Assembly (NCBI GenBank): GCA_903867275.1
Contig: CAIPQY010000334.1
Location: forward strand, 1-7,820
Length of the DNA stretch: 7,820 nt
Direction of reading: 5' to 3'
Source: an uncultured bacterium
Lineage (GTDB): Bacteria > Planctomycetota > Phycisphaerae > Phycisphaerales > SM1A02
Shown here: positions 1-6,344 of the stretch, piece by piece
How the letters are laid out: every line of letters starts with the position of its first letter
Numbering within the stretch: position 1 is the stretch's first letter
Made by a program: the position numbers and the translations under genes
The notes under the pieces: model-generated
What the model was told of the DNA's origin: nothing
The model's input: the letters and a program-made list of their open reading frames with translations, nothing else
The model's database searches: none

Positions 1-791
1 CCCTGCGCCTGGCCTACGACGGCACCGACTTCCATGGCTGGCAGCGGCAGGAACCCCCCGGGCTGGAGCCCCTGCGGACCGTCCAGGGGGAACTGGATCG
101 AGCCCTGACCGATGTGCTGCACGCACCCGTGAACTGTCAGGGCGCCAGCCGCACCGACGCCGGCGTGCATGCCGAGGCGCAGGTGGCGGCCTTCACCGCC
201 GAGTGCCGGGTGCCTCTGGAGCGACTGCACTCGGCGCTGAACGCGCGCCTGCCGGGTGATGTGCGCGCGATGGCGGCTTGGCAGGTGCCGGACGACTTCG
301 ATCCCATCCGCGACGCGCGCTCGAAGGGTTACCGCTACGAGGTGGCGCGCATGCAGCCCTTCGTGGCGCGCCTGCCGTTCGACCGGCGCTATCTGTACGA
401 GGCCATGCATCCTCTGGATGTGGAGCGCATGCGGCGAGCGGCCGCTGCCATCGTTGGCACGCATGACTTCCGTGCCTTCGCGCATGCGCAGCACGGGCGC
501 GAGAGCACGGTGCGCACGGTGTACGCATGCGATGTGGGCACGCTGCCGGACGATCGCGTGGTGATCGACGTGTCGGGCAACGGCTTTCTGTACAACATGG
601 TGCGCATCATCGCGGGCACGCTGCTCGAGGTGGGACGCGGCCGCATCGACCCCGAGGCCATTCCAGACATCATTGCCGCCGGCGATCGCAGCCGCGCGGG
701 CAACACGCTGCCGCCGCAGGGCCTTCGACTGCGCTGGATCCACTACCCCGCCGACCGCAGCGAGCCAGGCCGCGGCTTCGACATAGGATGA
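1..791 (+). CDS. truA: tRNA pseudouridine(38-40) synthase TruA, 5'-partial
   Basis: TruA converts uridines 38-40 in the anticodon arm of many tRNAs to pseudouridine in the cytoplasm. The frame is open from base 3 and gives 262 residues, against about 270 for E. coli TruA, so only a few N-terminal residues lie outside the window. Visible landmarks are LAYDGTDFHGWQRQ at the start, then ASRTDAGVHA, whose Asp (codon 156-158) is the catalytic nucleophile of the family. Also present are NARLPGDV, the RYRYE-like segment KGYRYEV, and the C-terminal core GNGFLYNMVRIIAGTLLEVG. An internal GTG at 114 is not the start, because clear TruA sequence precedes it. Compared with E. coli there is an insertion of about seven residues (EPPGLEPL) after the first strand. 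The stop TGA overlaps the next start as ATGA, so the two genes are probably co-translated. Identity is very secure. Confidence 0.96.
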   Translation, partial: LRLAYDGTDFHGWQRQEPPGLEPLRTVQGELDRALTDVLHAPVNCQGASRTDAGVHAEAQVAAFTAECRVPLERLHSALNARLPGDVRAMAAWQVPDDFDPIRDARSKGYRYEVARMQPFVARLPFDRRYLYEAMHPLDVERMRRAAAAIVGTHDFRAFAHAQHGRESTVRTVYACDVGTLPDDRVVIDVSGNGFLYNMVRIIAGTLLEVGRGRIDPEAIPDIIAAGDRSRAGNTLPPQGLRLRWIHYPADRSEPGRGFDIG

Positions 792-1477
792 GCCGCATGC
801 ACGCCGCCATCATCGCCCCGCATCCCGATGACGCCGAACTGGCCATGGGCGGCACCATCGCGCTGCTGGTGTCGCAGGGCCATCGCGTGACCATCATCGA
901 CTGCACCGACGGCGAACCCACGCCCTTCGGCGATCCGGCCACGCGGGCGCGCGAAGCAGCCGAAGCGGCGCGCGTGCTGGGTTGCGAGCGCATCAATCTG
1001 GGCTGGCCCAACCGCAGCGTGCAGCACACGCTGGCCGCGCGTCACCAGCTGGCCGGCGAACTGCGCACACGCACGATCGACCTGCTGTTCGTGCCGCACC
1101 CCGACGATGTGCATCCCGATCACCGCGCCATCACGCGCATCGCCGAAGATGCGCGCTTCGACGCCAAGCTGAGCAAGTCCGACCTGCCGGGCGAGCCGCA
1201 CCACCCCCGCCGCCTGCTGCACTACTTCTGCACCCATCTGAAGGCGGTGCCGCAGCCCAGCCTGATCGTGGATTGCTCGGCACACGCCGAAGCGAAGATG
1301 CGCTCGATCGCCTGCTACCGCAGCCAGTTCGAGGCCAACCCCGCCAACCGCGGCGTGCCCGCGTGGCTGGAGGCGATGGGTCGCTTCTACGGAAGCCGCA
1401 TCAACGCCGCGTTCGGCGAGCCGTTTGCGGCGCCCGAATGCATCGGCGTGCGCGACCTTTCGTCGCTGCTGCCCTGA
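788..1477 (+). CDS. bshB1: PIG-L family deacetylase, BshB1-like (bacillithiol biosynthesis)
   Basis: This is a 229-residue zinc-dependent N-acetylglucosamine deacetylase of the PIG-L/LmbE family. BshB1 removes the acetyl group from GlcNAc-malate, the second step of bacillithiol synthesis. The N-terminal PHPDD motif (residues 11-15) supplies His12 and Asp15 as likely zinc ligands and Asp14 as the likely catalytic base. The second motif HPDDVHPDHR (104-113) contains His112, the probable third ligand. The C-terminal part, with RFDAKLSKSDLPGEP and KMRSIACYRSQF, resembles BshB1 more than MshB or mycothiol conjugate amidases. I chose ATG 788 because it overlaps the truA stop as ATGA. ATG 797 is an alternative that loses three residues, and no strong Shine-Dalgarno decides between them. 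The family assignment is firm. The bacillithiol role is inferred, since bshA and bshC are not in the window, and other GlcNAc-conjugate substrates are possible. Confidence 0.82.
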   Translation: MSRMHAAIIAPHPDDAELAMGGTIALLVSQGHRVTIIDCTDGEPTPFGDPATRAREAAEAARVLGCERINLGWPNRSVQHTLAARHQLAGELRTRTIDLLFVPHPDDVHPDHRAITRIAEDARFDAKLSKSDLPGEPHHPRRLLHYFCTHLKAVPQPSLIVDCSAHAEAKMRSIACYRSQFEANPANRGVPAWLEAMGRFYGSRINAAFGEPFAAPECIGVRDLSSLLP

Positions 1478-1481
1478 TCGC

Positions 1482-2675
1482 TCACGCCAGCTTGCGAACC
1501 ACGTCCACCAGGCTCTCGGCCACGTGGTGGCGCTGCGCCTCGGTGAGTTCGGGGTAGATCGGCAGCGCGATCACTTCCTTCGCGGCGCGCTCGCTGTGCG
1601 GGAACACGCCCTCGTGGTAGCCGAGGAACGCGAAGCACTTCTGCTGGTGCAGGCACAGCGGGTAGTAGATCTCGGTGCCGATCTTGCGCGCGGTGAGTTC
1701 GTCGCGCACCTTGTCGCGGATCGCCGCCGGCACGCGCACCACGTACTGGTTGTAGATGTGACGCGCGCCCTTGGCGGCGGCGGCCGGGAAGCGGATGGGC
1801 AGGCCGCCGGCATCGACGGCCGTGCGGCTGTCCGTGGCACCCGCATCGGTGAAGAACCGGTCGTACCACGCGGCGTTGCGCGCGCGGCCCTGACTCCAGG
1901 CATCCAGATGGCGCAGCTTCACGCTGAGCACCGCGGCCTGCAGCGCGTCGAGGCGGCTGTTCATGCCGATCTCGTGGTGGAAGTACTTCGGCTCCATGCC
2001 GTGGTTGCGCAGGCGCTTCAGGCGCGCCGCAAGTGCGTCATCATTGGTGGTCATCACGCCACCGTCACCAAAGCCACCCAGGTTCTTGCTGGGGAAAAAG
2101 CTGAAGGTGCCGATGTGACCGCGCGTGCCCACGCGCGTGCCGTGGCTGTCCTCGGTGCCGATCGCCTGCGCGCAATCCTCCACCACCTTCAGGCTGCGGG
2201 CCTTGGCGATGTCCATGATCGCGTCCATGTTGGCGGCCTGCCCGAACAGGTGCACCGGCATGATCGCCTTCACCTTCTTGCAGCAGCCGAAGGCCTCTTC
2301 CACGCTCTTGGGGCAGATGTTGTAGGTGGCGGGGTCGCAGTCCACGAACACCGGACGCGCGCCCAGTCGATGCACGCTTCCAGCCGTGGCGAAGAAGGTG
2401 AAGCTGGGCATGATCACCTCGTCGCCGGGGCCCACATCGAGCGCCTGCAGGGCCAGCACGATGGCGTCGCTGCCGTTGGCGCAGCCCACCGCGTGCGTGG
2501 CGCGGCAGTAGGCCGCGGTGTCGCGCTCCAGCTCGTCCACCTTGGGGCCGCCGATGAAGTACTGGCTCTCCATCACCTCGCGCACCACCGGCTCCACTTC
2601 GGCGCGGAGGGTGGCGTACTGGGCCTTCAGGTCAAGCAGCGGAACGTTGATCGCGGTTGCGGCAGCGGTGCTCAT
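1482..2675 (-). CDS. DegT/DnrJ/EryC1/StrS family PLP-dependent sugar aminotransferase
   Basis: This 397-residue fold-type-I aminotransferase would transfer an amino group, usually from glutamate, to a nucleotide-linked keto-sugar for surface glycan or glycoconjugate synthesis. The start VPLLDLKAQY and FIGGPKVDELE (41-51) are typical of the family. Also seen are CANGSDAI (65-72, cofactor phosphate region), VVEDCAQ (164-170) with Asp167 expected to contact the pyridine nitrogen, and SFFPSKNLGGFGDGG with Lys197 as the PLP Schiff-base lysine. GMNSRLDALQAA (237-248) completes the core. Overall it resembles WbpE-type 3-keto-sugar aminotransferases, but the substrate cannot be read from sequence, so I give no symbol. 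No sugar dehydrogenase or glycosyltransferase lies nearby. Length is somewhat above the usual 360-380 because of an extra stretch around residues 275-305. The ATG has no Shine-Dalgarno but sits at the predicted transcription start of the promoter in the gap upstream. It converges on the bshB1-like gene with four bases between stops. Confidence 0.93.
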   Translation of the reverse strand: MSTAAATAINVPLLDLKAQYATLRAEVEPVVREVMESQYFIGGPKVDELERDTAAYCRATHAVGCANGSDAIVLALQALDVGPGDEVIMPSFTFFATAGSVHRLGARPVFVDCDPATYNICPKSVEEAFGCCKKVKAIMPVHLFGQAANMDAIMDIAKARSLKVVEDCAQAIGTEDSHGTRVGTRGHIGTFSFFPSKNLGGFGDGGVMTTNDDALAARLKRLRNHGMEPKYFHHEIGMNSRLDALQAAVLSVKLRHLDAWSQGRARNAAWYDRFFTDAGATDSRTAVDAGGLPIRFPAAAAKGARHIYNQYVVRVPAAIRDKVRDELTARKIGTEIYYPLCLHQQKCFAFLGYHEGVFPHSERAAKEVIALPIYPELTEAQRHHVAESLVDVVRKLA

Positions 2676-2681
2676 CGCGCG

Positions 2682-2710
2682 ATTGTAGGGCGATCCGGGC
2701 GGATTCCCAA
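2682..2710 (-). promoter_or_regulatory. Predicted sigma-70-type promoter for the sugar aminotransferase gene, possibly leaderless
   Basis: On the - strand a TTGGGA element (2705-2710, four of six matches to TTGACA) is followed after exactly 17 bp by TACAAT (2682-2687, five of six matches to TATAAT). Placing the -10 hexamer at -12 to -7 puts +1 at base 2675, the A of the aminotransferase ATG. The 44-bp gap after dut is GC-rich elsewhere, which makes this AT-containing pair stand out. No ribosome-binding sequence lies between it and the ATG. It is a prediction from consensus only. Confidence 0.5.
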
Positions 2711-2719
2711 CCCGAGGGC

Positions 2720-3163
2720 TCAGTGCCCGGTGCTGCCGAAACCGCCGCTGCCACGCTGGGTTGCGTCCAGCTCGTCCACCTCGCGCACCTGCACATGCAG
2801 CACCGGCGCCACGATCAGCTGCGCGATGCGCATGCCGTGCTCCACGGTGAAGGCCGCGCGGCCCAGGTTGATCAGCGCCACCATCGCCTCGCCGCGGTAG
2901 TCGCTGTCGATGGTGCCGGGTGCGTTGGGAACGGTCACGCCGAACTTGGCGGCCAATCCGCTGCGCGGGCGCACCTGCCCTTCATGTCCCGTGGGGATCG
3001 CCATGATGAACCCGAGCGGAATGCGCGCAAGGTCACCCGGCTGCAGCGTGACTGGCGCATCCAGACACGCGTGCAGGTCCATGCCCGCGGCCTCGGCGCT
3101 CTGGTAGGCGGGCATCTGAGCGCCCGGATGGATTCGCTTGAAACGGATCTCGACGGTTGCCAT
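2720..3163 (-). CDS. dut: dUTP diphosphatase (trimeric dUTPase)
   Basis: Dut hydrolyses dUTP to dUMP and pyrophosphate, keeping uracil out of DNA and supplying dUMP for thymidylate synthesis. All five motifs of the homotrimeric family appear in order in 147 residues. Motif 1 is AGMDLHA (26-32), with the metal-binding Asp29. Motif 2 is RPRSGLAAKFGV (65-76). Motif 3 is NAPGTIDSDYRGE (80-92), with the uracil-pocket loop, catalytic Asp86 and stacking Tyr89. Motif 4 is GMRIAQLIV (110-118). Motif 5 is the flexible glycine-rich tail RGSGGFGSTGH ending the protein. Length is normal for the family (about 145-155). The start is ten bases downstream of the bcp stop. A GGAG at 3177-3180 lies 13 bases before the ATG, rather far for a Shine-Dalgarno, so translation may depend on coupling to bcp. 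It probably shares the bcp transcript. Confidence 0.97.
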   Translation of the reverse strand: MATVEIRFKRIHPGAQMPAYQSAEAAGMDLHACLDAPVTLQPGDLARIPLGFIMAIPTGHEGQVRPRSGLAAKFGVTVPNAPGTIDSDYRGEAMVALINLGRAAFTVEHGMRIAQLIVAPVLHVQVREVDELDATQRGSGGFGSTGH

Positions 3164-3173
3164 GCCGCCGAAT

Positions 3174-3659
<486 letters not shown>

Positions 3660-3696
3660 GGCGCGCGATTCGCCGTCGCCTCGGCCGCGGATTCGC

Positions 3697-4854
3697 TCAA
3701 TCCGTGCGGCGGAAATCGAGCGAGGGTCGCGGCGACGCCTGACCCTCGAGTTCGGGCGTGCGCCAGCATCCCACCCATCGGTTGGGCTCGATCTGGTGCA
3801 GGCAATACGGGTCGCGATCGTTCGCGAGCTTCGGACGCGCCTCGGCCGGCATGTGCGGCCACCACGGAATCACGCCGCGCTCGGCACCGGGCAGCTTGCG
3901 GAACTCGGCGGGGTTCTCGGTGACGTCTTCCACCGTGGTGAGTCGGTTGCGCGCCTCGCGAAGCCCGGGAATGCTGCTGAACAGACCGCGCGTGTACGGA
4001 TGCATGGGCCTGTCGAACAGCTCGAACACCGGCGCATATTCCACCACGCGTCCCGCGTACATCACGCACACCACGTCGGCGTTCTCGGCCACCACGCCAA
4101 GGTTGTGCGTGATCAGCATGATGCCCATGCCGCGGTCGCGCTGCAGTCCGCGCAGCAGTTCCAGGATCTGCGCCTGGATGGTGACATCGAGCGCCGTGGT
4201 GGGCTCGTCGGCCAGCAGCACCTTGGGCTGGCACGCCAGCGCCATGGCGATCATCACGCGCTGACGCATGCCGCCGCTGAAGCGGTGCGGATACTCGTCC
4301 AGCAGATCGCGCTTGCCCTTGCCCAGCGCCACCAGATCGCTCTTGAAGCGCTCCTTCAGGCGGTTGTAGATGCCCACTTCCTCAAGCGCCGCGATCGCGC
4401 GCTCCACGGCCTGATCGGGCGCGATGCGCTGGTGCAGCAGGATCGCCTCCAGGATCTGGTCGCCGATGCTGTACACCGGATTCAGGCTGGTCATCGGCTC
4501 CTGGAAGATCATCGCGATCTCGCCACCGCGCACCTTCAGCATCTCGCGCTCGCTCATCGACAGCAGATCACGGCCTTCAAGCAGGATGCTGCCTCGATCG
4601 AAGCGGCCGGGCGGACGCGGAATCAGCTGCATGGCGCTCATCGCGGTCACGCTCTTGCCGCAGCCCGACTCCCCCACCACCGCCAGCGTCTGCTGCGGGA
4701 ACAGCGTCATGTTCACGCCCGCAACCGCCTGGATGCGCGGGCCACCCGGGTTGCTGGCGTTGTCGAAGCTCACGGCCAGATCGGCCACTTCCAGCAGCGG
4801 CCTGGTGCTCGTGGCGTTGCCCACCGCACCCTTCGACTGTGTCTGCACGCTCAT
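3697..4854 (-). CDS. Oligopeptide/dipeptide-type ABC transporter ATP-binding protein (OppD/DppD family)
   Basis: This is the cytoplasmic ATPase that would power the permease pair encoded just upstream. In 385 residues it shows Walker A GESGCGKS (61-68, Lys67), the Q-loop MIFQEP (Gln118), the signature FSGGMRQR (192-199), Walker B VLLADEP (212-218, Asp216 and Glu217) and the H-loop His250. The HPYTRGL motif (285-291) opens the C-terminal domain specific to the peptide-transporter group. Two departures stand out. About 20 extra residues (164-187, Lys/Arg/Asp-rich) lie between VGI and YPH ahead of the signature. In the C-terminal domain the usual GCxFxxRC pattern is replaced by GVIPWWPHM (327-335), leaving only Cys351 and Cys363 there. 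The ATG overlaps the OppC stop by one base (TGATG). No OppF partner follows, so it may homodimerise or pair with an ATPase encoded elsewhere. Substrate is unknown, so no symbol is given. Confidence 0.93.
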   Translation of the reverse strand: MSVQTQSKGAVGNATSTRPLLEVADLAVSFDNASNPGGPRIQAVAGVNMTLFPQQTLAVVGESGCGKSVTAMSAMQLIPRPPGRFDRGSILLEGRDLLSMSEREMLKVRGGEIAMIFQEPMTSLNPVYSIGDQILEAILLHQRIAPDQAVERAIAALEEVGIYNRLKERFKSDLVALGKGKRDLLDEYPHRFSGGMRQRVMIAMALACQPKVLLADEPTTALDVTIQAQILELLRGLQRDRGMGIMLITHNLGVVAENADVVCVMYAGRVVEYAPVFELFDRPMHPYTRGLFSSIPGLREARNRLTTVEDVTENPAEFRKLPGAERGVIPWWPHMPAEARPKLANDRDPYCLHQIEPNRWVGCWRTPELEGQASPRPSLDFRRTD

Positions 4855-6344
4855 CAGTGGGCCGCCTTTCGCAGCTTGGGATCGATCGCGTCACGCAGCG
4901 CCTCGCCCAGCATGTTGTACGCGAGCACGCTCAGGAAGATGGCCAGACCGGGGAACACCGCCAGCCACCACACGAAGGTGCCGGTGGCCGCGGTGGCGCT
5001 CGAGAGCAGCTTGCCCCAGCTCGCCTGCCCGTCGGGGCCAAGACCCAGGTACGACAGCGTGGCCTCGATGCTGATCGCCGCGGCGATGCCGAAGCTTGCA
5101 TCCACCAGCACCGGCGTGACGCCGTTGGGCAGCATGTGACGGAACAGGATCGCGCGCAGCGGCAGACCCGTGGCCTGCGCCGCCTGCACGAACTCCTGCT
5201 TGCGCAGCTTCAGGAACTCCGCGCGAGTGAAGCGCGCGGCGCCCGTCCAGCTGAACAGGCCGATGATGGCCATCATCACGTAGGTGTCGCGCGGCAGCAC
5301 GCCGGCCGCCACGATCAGCAGGAACAGCACCGGCACGGCCATGAAGATCTCCACCACGCGGAAGAGGATCATGTCCACCCAGCCGCCGAAGTAGCCCATG
5401 ACGCTGCCGATGGTCACGCCGATCAGCACGCTGATGCCGGTCGACACCAGGCCGATCGAGATCGACAGTCGGCAGGCCCACAGCATCTGCGCCAGCACGT
5501 CGCCACCCAGCGCATCGGTGCCAAGCAGCGTGCGACGCGCGCCGAAGGGCGTGCCCTTCCAGCTCGCGAGATTCGGCAGTTCCTCCACGCGCGCGCCCGG
5601 CGGCGCAGCGATCATGTCGCTGCGCGTGTACTGCGGCGACCATGGAATGGGCGCCCACACGCAGCGCGCGGTGCCCGCGGCCTCGCCATCCATGTAGCGT
5701 TCGAAGTTGATCAGCGTGGCGCCACCGGTGGTCACCGCGATGCTGCCGCTGAGCGCGGCCACGGCCAGCGCCGCCACCACGCGCCGTGCACGCGCGTCGA
5801 TCGTGGGAATCCACGCGGCCACCATCGCCGCGCCCACGCCGATCACCGCCGCGATCGTCCATTCACCGCCACCGCTGCGCGCGAAATCCTTCACCCACGG
5901 GGCGCGCGCCGCATCGCTGGCCCACGCGATGATCGACGGCACCAGCACCACCACCACGCCTGCCTCGATCGCCGCCACCACGAACATGCCCAAACGCTGG
6001 CCGCGCGAAAGCGCCTTCGGCCCGAACGCGATCCACGGCACGCCCACGAAGAATCCGATCAGCAGCAGCCAGTCGGTGGCGGACAGGTTGGCAAGCAGCG
6101 GCCACGACCGGCCCGTCACCGCGCCGCCCGGGCCCAGCCGCTCCAGCATCCACGGATGCGCGTTGGCGATCAGCGGCGCGAAGATGGCGAAGAACGCGAT
6201 CACGCCGATCCACACCAGGCCGAATCGCGCGCCACCGCGCTTCAGCACGCGGCTCCAGGCGTCGGCCCAGAAACCCTTCGCGCGCTGCTGGCCCACGCCG
6301 CGCATGGCCTCGATGCCCGAGATCACCTGCGGCGCGTCACTCAT
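4854..6344 (-). CDS. ABC transporter permease, OppC/DppC family, with extra membrane segments
   Basis: This is one of two inner-membrane subunits of a peptide-type importer. It is 496 residues, against about 300 for typical OppC. Residues 41-60 form the first membrane helix of the OppC N-terminal domain. The core resumes at LGTDALGGDVLAQML (274-288), followed by helices near 292-318, 323-349, 352-372, 408-430 and 457-480. The ATPase-docking EAA loop is EFVQAAQATGLPLRA (384-398), and SYLGLGPDGQASWG (431-444) is a family hallmark. Between the first helix and the LGTD motif are about 160 extra residues containing four hydrophobic segments (about 91-108, 118-141, 162-179, 186-205). This even number preserves core topology. 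A GAGGG Shine-Dalgarno six bases before ATG 6344 supports the start, which overlaps the OppB stop by eight bases. Family is certain; the substrate and the purpose of the insertion are not. Confidence 0.94.
   Translation of the reverse strand: MSDAPQVISGIEAMRGVGQQRAKGFWADAWSRVLKRGGARFGLVWIGVIAFFAIFAPLIANAHPWMLERLGPGGAVTGRSWPLLANLSATDWLLLIGFFVGVPWIAFGPKALSRGQRLGMFVVAAIEAGVVVVLVPSIIAWASDAARAPWVKDFARSGGGEWTIAAVIGVGAAMVAAWIPTIDARARRVVAALAVAALSGSIAVTTGGATLINFERYMDGEAAGTARCVWAPIPWSPQYTRSDMIAAPPGARVEELPNLASWKGTPFGARRTLLGTDALGGDVLAQMLWACRLSISIGLVSTGISVLIGVTIGSVMGYFGGWVDMILFRVVEIFMAVPVLFLLIVAAGVLPRDTYVMMAIIGLFSWTGAARFTRAEFLKLRKQEFVQAAQATGLPLRAILFRHMLPNGVTPVLVDASFGIAAAISIEATLSYLGLGPDGQASWGKLLSSATAATGTFVWWLAVFPGLAIFLSVLAYNMLGEALRDAIDPKLRKAAH
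5709..6077 (-). other. Additional four-helix membrane cluster in the OppC-type permease
   Basis: This segment encodes residues 90-212 of the OppC-type protein and contains four hydrophobic stretches, rich in Val, Ala, Ile and Gly. Short charged loops separate them, such as GPKALSRGQR (108-117) and DARARR (183-188). It sits where ordinary OppC proteins have only a short outward-facing loop. The helix boundaries are judged by eye. I recognise no separate domain family. Confidence 0.65.

Noticed and set aside
527..787. Upstream extension of the deacetylase frame into truA
   Set aside because: The frame is open from ATG 527, but the translated part before 788 is Arg/His-rich shadow sequence of truA. 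PIG-L similarity begins only after ATG 788.
2716..2728. Small GGGC/GCCC hairpin around the dut stop codon
   Set aside because: A four-base stem without a following T-run is too weak to call a terminator.
1425..2900. Long + strand open frame of 491 codons across the aminotransferase gene
   Set aside because: It runs antisense to a gene with a complete PLP-binding core and reads as His/Val/Ala-rich noise, starting inside the deacetylase gene.
3660..3697. Repeated GATTCGC in the gap between the ATPase gene and bcp
   Set aside because: Two seven-base direct copies in a short GC-rich gap are plausible by chance, and they form no hairpin or recognised operator.
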